DNA of 64,000 bases. Origin: Micromonospora rhizosphaerae (lineage in GTDB: Bacteria; Actinomycetota; Actinomycetes; Mycobacteriales; Micromonosporaceae). The stretch lies in assembly GCF_900091465.1 (NCBI RefSeq), contig NZ_FMHV01000002.1:1488001-1552000 (forward strand), in the 5' to 3' direction. The notes beneath the pieces were generated by a model. It saw only the letters and a list, made by a program, of their open reading frames with translations, made no database searches and was not told where the DNA came from. The position numbers were made by a program, and so were the translations under genes. Below, in pieces: positions 44,017-51,817 of the stretch; the first letter of the stretch is position 1; every line of letters begins with the position of its first letter.

Positions 44017-44030
44017 TGGGAGCGCTTCCA
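44017..44030. promoter_or_regulatory. LacI-family operator resembling the CebR box
   Basis: TGGGAGCGCTTCCA differs in a single base from the 14-bp palindrome TGGGAGCGCTCCCA bound by the cellobiose regulator CebR of streptomycetes. No sugar-utilisation gene lies within reach; the nearest starts are trxA (187 bp) and the MaoC gene (346 bp). Confidence 0.5.
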
Positions 44031-44313
44031 AGGAGATCGTCGGGGCCGACCGCTACGAACCGGTAACTTACCTATTGACAAGGACCGACTTCAGCTGCAG
44101 AGATCGCTTGCCGGCCCCGTGCTCGTCACTCTGCGTGTTGTTACAAAACGATAAATGTGACGCCGGTCTCTGTCCGAGCAGTATGGACGTACGGCAGAAT
44201 TCCTTCCATCAGAGCGTGGGCGGCGGGTGCCGGGGAGGGCCCCGCCGCTCATTGCGTCTGCCCTCGGTTGTGGCCGATGTGACATTTCCTCATCACCAGC
44301 GCCCCCGTCGTCT

Positions 44314-44331
44314 CCTTAACAAGCGGTAAGG
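44314..44331. promoter_or_regulatory. Palindrome upstream of the MaoC gene
   Basis: CCTTA and TAAGG are separated by eight bases, ending 44 bp before the ATG. It is a possible repressor site; no -10/-35 pair could be fixed around it. Confidence 0.3.
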
Positions 44332-44375
44332 CATGCTGTGCCGAACTCCATCGCCGCCCGTCGAAGGGGACAAGG

Positions 44376-44891
44376 ATGCAGTTCGGCCGCTACTACGAGG
44401 AGTTCGAGGTCGGCGCGGTCTACCGGCACTGGCCGGGCAAGACGGTCACCGAGTACGACGACCACCTCTTCTGCCTGCTCACCATGAACCACCATCCGCT
44501 GCACATGGACGCGCACTACGCCGAGTCGGCGACCCAGTTCAAGCGCAACGTGGTGGTCGGCAACTACATCTACTCACTGCTTCTCGGCATGTCGGTGCCG
44601 GACGTGAGCGGCAAGGCGATCGCCAACCTGGAGATCGAGTCGCTGCGGCACGTGGCCCCGACCTTCCACGGGGACACCATCTACGGCGAGACGACCGTGC
44701 TGGACAAGCGCGAGTCCTCCTCCAAGCCCGACCGCGGCGTGGTCGCGGTGGAGACCCGCGGCTACAACCAGGACGGCACGCTGGTCTGCGTCTTCCGCCG
44801 CAAGGTCATGGTCCCCAAGAAGGAGTACGCGGCCGCCGCCGTGCCCGAGGGCGTCGACCCGGAGCGGCCGAGCTTCCCCGAGCCCCGCTGA
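44376..44891 (+). CDS. MaoC-family (R)-specific enoyl-CoA hydratase-like protein
   Basis: Hot-dog fold protein of 171 residues. YYEEFEVGAVYRHWPGKTVTEYDDHLF and NHHPLHMDAHYA carry the hydratase-2 Asp/His pair (catalytic Asp and His of the MaoC motif), and FGDTIYGETTVLDKRESSSKP-like residues complete the hydratase segment. These act on enoyl- or mesaconyl-C1-CoA derivatives. The ATG has AGGGGACAAGG upstream. Together with the CitE-like lyase and acyl-CoA dehydrogenase it could belong to a short-chain acyl-CoA pathway, but the genes are not in one operon. Confidence 0.87.
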   Translation: MQFGRYYEEFEVGAVYRHWPGKTVTEYDDHLFCLLTMNHHPLHMDAHYAESATQFKRNVVVGNYIYSLLLGMSVPDVSGKAIANLEIESLRHVAPTFHGDTIYGETTVLDKRESSSKPDRGVVAVETRGYNQDGTLVCVFRRKVMVPKKEYAAAAVPEGVDPERPSFPEPR

Positions 44892-44907
44892 GGCCCGTCG
44901 TGGGACG

Positions 44908-44948
44908 AGGGCCCCTTGCCCGCCGTGTTCTGGTGGGGAAGGGGCCCT
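44908..44948 (+). terminator. GGGGCCC hairpin after the MaoC gene
   Basis: AGGGCCCCTT (44908-44917) pairs with AAGGGGCCCT (44939-44948), 16 bp after the stop codon. Same type as the hairpin at 23810. Confidence 0.7.
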
Positions 44949-44987
44949 TTCCGTGACCCGGGGCATATGCTGACGCCGGAGGTCCCC

Positions 44988-45479
44988 ATGAGCCACTCCG
45001 TCGCCGGAGAGCCGCCCTCTGCCGGACGCCGTTCCGCACCGCCGACCACCGCCGTCTACTCCGCCGCGGAGTGGGACCTGCTGACCGACCTGCCGGGCCG
45101 GGTCCTCGTCGCCGCCGCCTCGCCGGGGCCCGGGCGCCCGTCCCGTGGGGTCGCCGCCGGGCTCGCCGGTCTGGACGCCGTGGCGGCCGGCCGGGGCTTC
45201 GACAGCGATCTGGTCCGGGCCGTGGTCGCCGCGATCTACGCCCGCCACGACGGCGCCTCGGCGCGGTACGAGCGCCTCACCGACATGGTGGACCTGCTGG
45301 CGGCCTGCCGCGCGGCGGTGCGGGTGCTCCAGCGGCGGGCCGATCCGGCCGACTCGGCGGCGTACCGGCAGTGGGTGGAGTCGGTAGCGGCCCGGGTCTG
45401 TCGAGCCTCCGTCGCCGACTCGAGTCCGGCCGACCGGCGCTTCCTCGACCGGGTCGGCAGTGCCCTGGGGCTGCGCTGA
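44988..45479 (+). CDS. Conserved hypothetical helical protein
   Basis: Soluble protein of 163 residues, mostly alpha-helical by composition. The ATG at 44988 has GGAGG at five bases. A stretch of AAEWDLLTDLPGRVLVAA, then FDSDLVRAVVAAIYARHDG and DLLAACRAAVRVLQRR suggests a helical bundle; weakly TerB-like, which I would not assert. It is transcribed with the TrmH gene 57 bp downstream. Function unknown. Confidence 0.7.
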   Translation: MSHSVAGEPPSAGRRSAPPTTAVYSAAEWDLLTDLPGRVLVAAASPGPGRPSRGVAAGLAGLDAVAAGRGFDSDLVRAVVAAIYARHDGASARYERLTDMVDLLAACRAAVRVLQRRADPADSAAYRQWVESVAARVCRASVADSSPADRRFLDRVGSALGLR

Positions 45480-45535
45480 GCGGCGGGGCGGGTCCCGGCC
45501 GAGGCGGCGCGGAGGGGCCGTACCCTCTGGAAACC

Positions 45536-46159
45536 GTGACCGGTGAGCAGCTCGACGTGGGTGTGGGGCCGTGGCCCGGCGACCCGCCGGACGACCCACG
45601 GTACGACCCGGAGCTGCTCGCCGAGGGCGACCGGCGCAACGTGGTCGACCGCTACCGCTACTGGCGGCGGGAGGCCGTGGTGGCCGACCTCGACCGGCGT
45701 CGGCACGACTTCCACGTGGCGATCGAGAACTGGCAGCACGACTTCAACATCGGCACGGTGGTCCGCAACGCCAACGCCTTCCTCGCCGCCGAGGTGCACA
45801 TCGTCGGCCGGCGCCGGTGGAACCGGCGGGGCGCCATGGTGACCGACCGCTACCAGCACGTCCGGCACCATCCGAGCATCGAGGAGTTCGTCGAGTGGGC
45901 CGCGGCGCAGCGGCTGCCGGTGGTCGGCATCGACAACCTGCCCGGCGCCAGGCCGCTGGAGACCACCACCCTGCCGCGCCGCTGCGCGCTCCTCTTCGGC
46001 CAGGAGGGCCCGGGCCTGTCGGACCCGGCGCGGGCCGCGTGCGACCAGCTCTTCTCCATCGCCCAGTACGGCTCGACCCGCTCCATCAATGCCGGAGTGG
46101 CCAGCGGCATCGCGATGCACGCCTGGGTCCGGGCCCACGCCGGTCCGCCGCCCGACTGA
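45536..46159 (+). CDS. TrmH/SpoU-family RNA 2'-O-methyltransferase
   Basis: SPOUT-class enzyme of 207 residues. The three motifs are visible: NWQHDFNIGTVVRNANAFLAAEV split around the motif 1 Asn/Arg (NIGTVVRNANAF), LLFGQEGPGLSD (motif 2) and YGSTRSINAGVASGIAMHAW (motif 3, the knot). It methylates a ribose in rRNA or tRNA. The length corresponds to a catalytic domain without an N-terminal RNA-binding domain. GTG start with only a weak ribosome site. Target nucleotide unknown. Confidence 0.9.
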   Translation: MTGEQLDVGVGPWPGDPPDDPRYDPELLAEGDRRNVVDRYRYWRREAVVADLDRRRHDFHVAIENWQHDFNIGTVVRNANAFLAAEVHIVGRRRWNRRGAMVTDRYQHVRHHPSIEEFVEWAAAQRLPVVGIDNLPGARPLETTTLPRRCALLFGQEGPGLSDPARAACDQLFSIAQYGSTRSINAGVASGIAMHAWVRAHAGPPPD

Positions 46160-46219
46160 ATCCGCCCCGGTCCGTCCGCTCCGCTTGACGGGCCGACGGT
46201 GCGGGGTGACGGTAAAGAT

Positions 46220-46918
46220 GTGAGTGTCGCGGTGAGTTGTCCGAGGTGCGCGGGCCCGATCCGGGAGCCGGACCTGATGCACAGTGAGTCACGGTGCCTG
46301 CGCTGCGGCCCGGTCCCCCCGCTGCACGTGCCCGAGCACATCGGCGCCGAGATCGTGGCGAGCGTGGTGGAGCGGATCGCCGCCGACGCCGACCCGCCCC
46401 AGCGGCCGGGCGTCCCGCTGTGGTGCCCATGGCCCCTGCCGCCCGGCTGGACCCTGACCGGGGTGGCGTGGGCCGGGGACGACCGGGGCGGCATCCGGGC
46501 CACCGCGGCCGCCTGCGCCGGTCCGGCCCCATTCGACGGTGGACCGGCGGACCTGCTCTTCGTCGCCGAGGAGCCGGGGGTCGGCCTGGGCAACCGCTTC
46601 GCGGGGGTGCCGGGCCCGGACCCGGGACCGCAGCTCGAGGAGGCGTTGACGGATCCCGGCCCAGGTCACCCCGAACGCCTGCCGCACGCCAAAATCCGGG
46701 TGGGCGGGCACCCCACTCCACTGTGGTTGGTGAATTCTCCGAGGGATCGAAGCGCGTACGCGGGCGAGGCTCGGGGTATGTGGCTCCATGCGATAGCCTG
46801 GCCGGCGAGTGCGGGTCACCTCCTCGCGGAAGAAGTCGCGCTGCACGACCTCACCGAGTGGACTCCGCCCGAACTCGTGTACGGCGCACCATCTCCGTAT
46901 CTGCACGGCAAGGCCTGA
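46220..46918 (+). CDS. DUF6758-family zinc-ribbon protein
   Basis: Protein of 232 residues beginning VSVAVSCPRCAGPI, with a zinc ribbon (CPRC at 7-10 and CLRC near 28-31) followed by a conserved actinobacterial domain (PLHVPEHIGAEIVASVV; PLWCPWPLPPGWTLTG). It is not related to a known enzyme. I prefer the GTG at 46220 to the one at 46199 because it gives the family N-terminus. It precedes a small membrane protein and a PH-domain membrane protein, a conserved trio in related genomes as far as I recall. Confidence 0.78.
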   Translation: MSVAVSCPRCAGPIREPDLMHSESRCLRCGPVPPLHVPEHIGAEIVASVVERIAADADPPQRPGVPLWCPWPLPPGWTLTGVAWAGDDRGGIRATAAACAGPAPFDGGPADLLFVAEEPGVGLGNRFAGVPGPDPGPQLEEALTDPGPGHPERLPHAKIRVGGHPTPLWLVNSPRDRSAYAGEARGMWLHAIAWPASAGHLLAEEVALHDLTEWTPPELVYGAPSPYLHGKA

Positions 46919-47036
46919 CCGGCCCGCCGGGCGGGTCGGGGAACGGGGCGCGGATATTCACTGTACGACACGATGCTGATACCCTGGGTGCCCCGGCCAT
47001 AATGGGACCCGGCGCCACGCGAGAGGATGGCCCACC

Positions 47037-47195
47037 ATGGTCAAGAAGCTCCTCACCTGGGCCCTGGTCGCGTTCTTGATCTTCTTCATCGCCTACCGGC
47101 CCAACTCCGCCGCGGACGTCGCCAAGTCGCTCGGCGGCGGCATCATGGACATCGCTCAGGGCTTCGGCGACTTCTTCACCAGCCTGGTCGCCTAG
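47037..47195 (+). CDS. 52-residue membrane protein
   Basis: Small protein (MVKKLLTWALVAFLIFFIAY start, then an amphipathic helix IMDIAQGFGDFFTSLV). One membrane helix at residues 5-21. AGAGGA lies 11 bp upstream of the ATG. It ends seven bases before the start of the PH-domain gene at 47202, so the two are surely co-transcribed. Related to the small actinobacterial membrane peptides found beside PH-domain proteins; function unknown. Confidence 0.82.
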   Translation: MVKKLLTWALVAFLIFFIAYRPNSAADVAKSLGGGIMDIAQGFGDFFTSLVA

Positions 47196-47201
47196 CCGTC
47201 G

Positions 47202-48083
47202 ATGGGCAGCCCCGCCGGTCCCCCCTTCGACCCCGACGACCCCGACCGGGAGCGCCGGGAGCGCGACACTGAGCCGATCCCTCCGATCGGGCCCGACGAC
47301 GGTCCCGGCTTCGGCCGCGGCGCGGGCCTCGGCGACGGTCCCTCCCTTTCGGACGACGTCGGCTACGGCCCCGGCCCCGGCTACGCGGGCGAGGGCGGGT
47401 CCGGCCGGGCCTGGGTCCGCGACCCCGAGGCCGGCTACCAGCAGCCGCAGATCACCGAGGAGGAGCTGGCCGGCCTGCGGGTGGACGCCTCCGGCATGCC
47501 GACGGGCACCCGGCGGGTAATGCCCCTCGACGACGAGCCGAGCCCGCTGGCCGCGCGCTACCTGTTCCCCACCGAGCGGTTCCGGGGCGAGTGGAAGCGG
47601 CACTGGATCTACATCGCCAAGCCGCTGCTCATCGGCATCCTTGCCACCTTCGTCCTCGGGTACCTCTCCGGCTTCCTCGCCGGGCGCGACGTCGGCTCGC
47701 TGACCACCGTCGCCGTGCTGCTCTGGTTCCTGCTGATGGGCTGGGTCGCGTGGCAGGTCGCCGAATGGTGGTACAACCGGTTCATCCTCACCAACAAGCG
47801 GGTGATGGTGGTGGACGGCATCATCACCCGGCGGGTGGCGATGATGCCGCTGGTCCGGGTCACCGACATGAAGTACGAGCAGTCACCGGCCGGGCGGGCG
47901 CTCAACTACGGCACCTTCGTGCTGGAATCGGCCGGTCAGGAGCAGGCGCTGCGCGAGATCAAGAGTCTGCCCAGACCGAACGAGCTCTACCTGCGCGTGG
48001 TCGAGGAGATGTACGAGCCGCAGGCGGTCGAGGCGCGGTTGGGCAAGGAGGCGGACGAGGCCAAGGCCGACGACGGTGCGTGA
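47202..48083 (+). CDS. PH-domain (bPH2/DUF304) membrane protein
   Basis: Protein of 293 residues. A disordered acidic Gly/Asp-rich N-terminus (1-120) precedes two membrane helices (about 143-165 and 170-190) and a bacterial PH domain (FILTNKRVMVVDGIITRRVAMMPLVRVTDMKYEQS, key residues TNKRVMVVDG, PLVRVTDM). Proteins like this (YdbT type) bind membrane lipid and are regulators of envelope functions. It follows the 52-residue protein by six bases. No enzymatic motif. Confidence 0.83.
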   Translation: MGSPAGPPFDPDDPDRERRERDTEPIPPIGPDDGPGFGRGAGLGDGPSLSDDVGYGPGPGYAGEGGSGRAWVRDPEAGYQQPQITEEELAGLRVDASGMPTGTRRVMPLDDEPSPLAARYLFPTERFRGEWKRHWIYIAKPLLIGILATFVLGYLSGFLAGRDVGSLTTVAVLLWFLLMGWVAWQVAEWWYNRFILTNKRVMVVDGIITRRVAMMPLVRVTDMKYEQSPAGRALNYGTFVLESAGQEQALREIKSLPRPNELYLRVVEEMYEPQAVEARLGKEADEAKADDGA

Positions 48084-48185
48084 AACTTTTTGTCCGAACA
48101 TCGGATGAACGGCGCACCTTTTGCCGTCGACCGGACCTCCCCGGTCATGGCAGCCTGCCAGGGAGAACGGGTGTGGAGGTGAACG

Positions 48186-48887
48186 GTGGCGAGGAGGGAC
48201 CCGCTGGAGGAGGAGTTCCGCGAGTTCGTCGCGGCCCGCTCCGGTGCCCTGCTGCGTACCGCCTATCTGCTCGCCGGGGACTGGGCGACCGCCGAGGACC
48301 TGCTCCAGACCGCGCTGACCAAGACCTACCTGGCCTGGAAGCGGCTCGGCGGGATCGAGGCCATCGAGCCGTACGCCCGCCGGGTCCTGGTCAACACCTC
48401 CACGAGCTGGTGGCGCCGCCGCTGGCACGGTGAGCGTCCCACCGAGGTGCTGCCGGAACGGGCCGGCGTCGACGAGATCGAGCAGCAGCTCGACCGGGAC
48501 GCGCTCTGGCGGCACCTGAGGGCGCTGCCTGCCCGGCAGCGCGCCGTGCTGGTGCTGCGCTTCTACGAGGACATGTCGGAGGCGCAGACCGCGGCCCTGC
48601 TGGAGATCTCCCCGGGCACCGTGAAGAGCCAGACCTCCCGGGCCCTGTCCACGCTGCGCCGCCGGCTGGGCTCGGAGGCCGCCCTCGGCCTGCCGACGGA
48701 GCAGGAGGCGCCCTCGGCCCGGCCGGCCGCCCGTACCCCGGTCCGCCCGCGACCCGCGGCGTCCCCGGCCCCGGCGGCCGCCCCGGTGCCACCGGTCGAA
48801 CGCGCGCCGGCGGTCCGCCCAGCCCCCCTTTCCCGCGGCCCGGCCACTGCCCGGCCGGCCGCCGCCGTCGCGGCGGAGACCCGATGA
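48186..48887 (+). CDS. SigE-family ECF RNA polymerase sigma factor
   Basis: Protein of 233 residues. Region 2 (EEFREFVAARSGALLRTAYLLAGDWATAEDLLQTAL, key residues LLAGDWATAEDLLQ) and region 4 (LPARQRAVLVLRFYEDMSEAQTAALLEISPGTVKSQTSRAL, key residues RQRAVLVLRFYEDMS) are intact; the C-terminal 70 residues are a Pro/Ala-rich tail not seen in typical ECF factors. It belongs to the actinobacterial SigE-family subgroup (TIGR02983). GGAGGT precedes the GTG. It overlaps the next gene by ATGA, which should encode its membrane regulator. Confidence 0.9.
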   Translation: MARRDPLEEEFREFVAARSGALLRTAYLLAGDWATAEDLLQTALTKTYLAWKRLGGIEAIEPYARRVLVNTSTSWWRRRWHGERPTEVLPERAGVDEIEQQLDRDALWRHLRALPARQRAVLVLRFYEDMSEAQTAALLEISPGTVKSQTSRALSTLRRRLGSEAALGLPTEQEAPSARPAARTPVRPRPAASPAPAAAPVPPVERAPAVRPAPLSRGPATARPAAAVAAETR

Positions 48888-50170
48888 GCCGGACGCACCA
48901 TGCCTGCGACAACCAGACGGCCTGCGACAACCAGACGGACGGTCCGGAGCGTCCATTCCCCGTGACGCAGGACGAGCTGGAGCGGGCACTGCGGGAGAGC
49001 TTCGCCCGTCGGGTCGCCGTGCCGCGGCCGTTCGCCGCAGACCCGGCCGGCGTGGCCATCCGGCAGGCAAACCGGACGGTCCGCCGCCGGGCGCTGGCCG
49101 GACTGGCCCTGGCGGGGGTGGCCACGGTGCTGGTCACCACCGGCATGGCCCGGCTCGGCGAGCAGCCGACCCGCGACGGCACCCCGACGGTGGTGCTCGG
49201 CGACCCACGCGGCTCGTCGGCGTCGCCGCTGCCGACCACGCCCTTGCCCGGGCCGCCGGCGAACGGGCTGGTCCGCGCCGAGGTGGACCTGATCATCGGC
49301 TCCTGGATCGACACCAGCGGCGGCGAGCGGCGGGAGCTGACCGGCGTGGGGCAGGTCGACCGGGCACAGCGCGTCCCCGACGACGGGGGCTGGCTGATCA
49401 CCTCGGCGGTCACCGCGGCCGGCCGTACCCTCTGGTGGTTGCCGCCCAACGGCAGCCCCTCCCAGATCCTGCTCGCCGGCGCGGACGCGATCGCGCTGGC
49501 GCCGGACGGACGGCAGGTCGCCTGGCGCGACGGCGGGGAAATCTTCGCCGCCGGCCTGGTCGGCGGCCAACTCATCGCGACCGCCCGGACCGCCGCCCCG
49601 GACGGGGCGGTGCCGGTCGGCTTCGCCGGCAACGACGCCGTCCTGGTGCGGCAGCCCCAGCAGGGCGGATTCACCGTCTGGCGGCGGTCGATCGGTGCGC
49701 TGCCGCCGTCCGCCGAGCGGAACGTCCTGAACGTGTACGGCGTGCTGCCCGACGGCCGGGTGGTCGGGCAGGTCTCCGCGGGCACGCCCCGCCGGCCCTG
49801 CCTGGCCGTGCTCGACGCGGCCCACGGCCTGGCCTCGGTGCGGACGGGCTGCGGCCCGGAGCTGGGCACCGACGGCCGCGGCGCGGTCTCGGCGGACGGA
49901 CGCTGGCTGCTGGTGAACGGCGCGAAGAAGGACGCCCTACTGGTCGACCTGACCACGCTCGACTCGGGCGTGTCGGCCCGGCCCGCCGGTACCGCGGTGA
50001 GCGGCGCCGTGGCCTGGACTCCGGGCGCGGCGCTCCACGTCGACGGCGCCGGCCGGCTGGTCCGGGTACGGGTCGACCGGGTGCTGGCCGGCGAGCGGCC
50101 GAAGCCGACTCCGGTGGACGGCGTCGCGCCGGGCGACCGCCCAGTCGTGGTGAGCGACCCACCTTCCTGA
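48884..50170 (+). CDS. Membrane protein with beta-propeller-like outer domain, probable partner of the sigma factor
   Basis: Protein of 428 residues. A soluble N-terminus (1-65; DELERALRESFARRVAVPRPFAADP) precedes one membrane helix (about 70-88) and a 330-residue external domain rich in repeated strands (DAIALAPDGRQVAWRDG; GAVSADGRWLLVNGAKK), like a WD40/TolB-type propeller. Start codon overlaps the sigma factor stop. This is the usual layout of an anti-sigma or sensor protein. An 18-bp tandem duplication near the start gives CDNQTACDNQT with two extra Cys. Confidence 0.78.
   Translation: MSRTHHACDNQTACDNQTDGPERPFPVTQDELERALRESFARRVAVPRPFAADPAGVAIRQANRTVRRRALAGLALAGVATVLVTTGMARLGEQPTRDGTPTVVLGDPRGSSASPLPTTPLPGPPANGLVRAEVDLIIGSWIDTSGGERRELTGVGQVDRAQRVPDDGGWLITSAVTAAGRTLWWLPPNGSPSQILLAGADAIALAPDGRQVAWRDGGEIFAAGLVGGQLIATARTAAPDGAVPVGFAGNDAVLVRQPQQGGFTVWRRSIGALPPSAERNVLNVYGVLPDGRVVGQVSAGTPRRPCLAVLDAAHGLASVRTGCGPELGTDGRGAVSADGRWLLVNGAKKDALLVDLTTLDSGVSARPAGTAVSGAVAWTPGAALHVDGAGRLVRVRVDRVLAGERPKPTPVDGVAPGDRPVVVSDPPS
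48903..48938 (+). repeat. 18-bp perfect tandem repeat inside the sigma-partner gene
   Basis: Two adjacent exact copies of CCTGCGACAACCAGACGG near the 5' end of the gene encode a repeated (A)CDNQT peptide and add a second Cys. It keeps the frame. Confidence 0.95.
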
Positions 50171-50226
50171 CCACCCGGGCCGTGCACCGTCCCCGTCGGG
50201 TCACCGGGACCCGGTAGCGTCGGACG

Positions 50227-51099
50227 ATGACCACCGCCGCGACCGCCCGGATTGACCTGCACGCCCACTCCACCGCCAGCGACGGCACGCTCAACCCGGC
50301 CGAGCTGGTCCGCGCCGCCGCCGCTGTCGGGCTGGACATCGTCGCGATCACCGACCACGACACCACCGGCGGCTGGGCCGAGGCGGTACGCGCGCTGCCG
50401 CCCGGGCTCAGCCTGGTCCGCGGCGCTGAGCTCTCCTGCCGCTGGTACGGCGTCGAGCCGGCGATCCCGCTGCACCTGCTCGCGTACCTCTTCGACCCGG
50501 AGGAGCCGGAACTGGTCGCCGAGCTGGCCCGGGTACGGCTCGCCCGGGAGGAGCGCGGCGAGCGGATCGTGCGGCTGCTGCAGGCCGACGGGATCAAGGT
50601 GAGCTGGCGGGAGATCCTCGCCGGGGCGGGCGGCGGGACGGTCGGCCGGCCGCACATCGCCCAGGCGCTGATCCGGGCCGGGCTGGTGGCGACGACCACC
50701 GAGGCGTTCGGGCCGGACTGGCTGGGGGAGCGGTACCGACTGCCCAAGGAGGACATCGACGTCTTCCGGGCGGTGCGGCTGGTCCGGGCGGCCGGCGGGG
50801 TGCCCGTCTTCGCCCATCCCCGGGCGACCCGGCGGGGACGGATCGTGCCGGACGAGCTGATCGTCGAGCTGGCGGCGGCGGGGCTGGCCGGCCTGGAGGC
50901 CGACCACGAGGACCACTCGCCCGCCGAGCGGGCCCAGGTACGCCGACTCGCCGCCGAGCTGGGTCTCCTGGTCACCGGCTCGTCGGACTTCCACGGCACG
51001 CACAAGACCGTCCAGCTCGGCGCGAACACCACCGACCCGGAGGCGTACGAGCGGATCGTCGCCGCGTCCAGTGGGGTGACCCCGGTCGCTTCCGGCTGA
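50227..51099 (+). CDS. PHP-domain phosphoesterase (RNase AM/TrpH-like)
   Basis: Protein of 290 residues. The PHP metal motifs are IDLHAHSTASDG at the N-terminus, ITDHDTTGG, the His in IPLHLLAYL, AHP in VFAHPRAT, and TGSSDFHG near the end; these ligate three divalent metals. TrpH/RNase AM trims 5' ends of rRNA and degrades oligonucleotides. Starts at ATG; stop is followed by a MarC gene. Substrate by homology only. Confidence 0.88.
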   Translation: MTTAATARIDLHAHSTASDGTLNPAELVRAAAAVGLDIVAITDHDTTGGWAEAVRALPPGLSLVRGAELSCRWYGVEPAIPLHLLAYLFDPEEPELVAELARVRLAREERGERIVRLLQADGIKVSWREILAGAGGGTVGRPHIAQALIRAGLVATTTEAFGPDWLGERYRLPKEDIDVFRAVRLVRAAGGVPVFAHPRATRRGRIVPDELIVELAAAGLAGLEADHEDHSPAERAQVRRLAAELGLLVTGSSDFHGTHKTVQLGANTTDPEAYERIVAASSGVTPVASG

Positions 51100-51139
51100 T
51101 CCGCGTTTCCGGCTCCGGGGGCGCGGCTACCGTGTGCGG

Positions 51140-51754
51140 GTGGATCTCAAGCTCTTCGGCGAGGTCTTCGTGACCCTGCTGGTGATCACCGACCCGCCGG
51201 GCATGATGCCCATCTTCGTCGCGCTGACCGGGCCGCTGCCGGCCCGCGACCGGAACCGGGCCGCCTGGCAGGCCGTCGCGCTGGCGCTCGGGGTGATCGT
51301 GATCTTCGCGGTGGCGGGGCAGACCCTGCTCGCGTACCTGCACGTCAAACTGCCGGCATTGCAGGCGGCCGGAGGGCTGCTGCTGGTGCTGGTCGCGTTG
51401 GAGCTGCTGACCGGCAAGTCCGACGACCCGAAGCAGCAGGTGACGTCCAACGTGGCGCTGGTGCCGCTGGGCACCCCGCTGCTGGCCGGCCCGGGCGCCA
51501 TCGTGGCCACCATGCTCTTCGTCCAGCGGGCCGAGGGGCTGACCGACTACGTCGCCATCGCCGCCGCGATCATCGCGGTGATGGTCGCGGTCTGGATCGT
51601 GCTGCGCTTCTCCGGAGTCATCGTCAGGATCCTCCGGCCGGCCGGCATCGAGGTGCTGACCCGGATCGCCGGTCTGCTGCTGGCCGCCATCGCGGTGCAG
51701 CTCATCGCCGACGCGGTGGCCGCCTTCGTCACCCAATACGTCAGCATGCGCTGA
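51140..51754 (+). CDS. MarC-family inner membrane protein
   Basis: Membrane protein of 204 residues with six helices of the MarC/UPF0056 family. LLVITDPPGMMPIFVALTG, QAAGGLLLVLVALELLTGK and VALVPLGTPLLAGPGAI are the conserved segments. Despite the name it is not an antibiotic exporter as far as is known; function is unresolved. GTG at 51140 gives the family N-terminus VDLKLFGEV; a GTG two codons earlier is also possible. Confidence 0.88.
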   Translation: MDLKLFGEVFVTLLVITDPPGMMPIFVALTGPLPARDRNRAAWQAVALALGVIVIFAVAGQTLLAYLHVKLPALQAAGGLLLVLVALELLTGKSDDPKQQVTSNVALVPLGTPLLAGPGAIVATMLFVQRAEGLTDYVAIAAAIIAVMVAVWIVLRFSGVIVRILRPAGIEVLTRIAGLLLAAIAVQLIADAVAAFVTQYVSMR

Positions 51755-51817
51755 CCGCCTCCTCGCCCGGCCCGCCGTCGTCGCGGGGTGTCGTACCGGG
51801 GTGGCAGGATCTCAGGC

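Larger units (their letters stand above)
43831..44375. other. Long intergenic region between trxA and the MaoC gene
   Basis: About 545 bp with lower GC than the average and no convincing gene. Contents seen: a CebR-like palindrome at 44017-44030; TTGACA at 44074-44079 without a matching -10; a hairpin GCGGCGGG...CCCGCCGC at 44220-44248; and the palindrome CCTTA-N8-TAAGG at 44314-44331. It must contain the divergent promoters of trxA and the MaoC gene. An undetected small RNA is possible. Confidence 0.5.

Noticed and set aside
43831..44375. A small gene in the long gap
   Set aside because: Several short frames exist, but none has a good start, ribosome site and actinobacterial codon pattern together.
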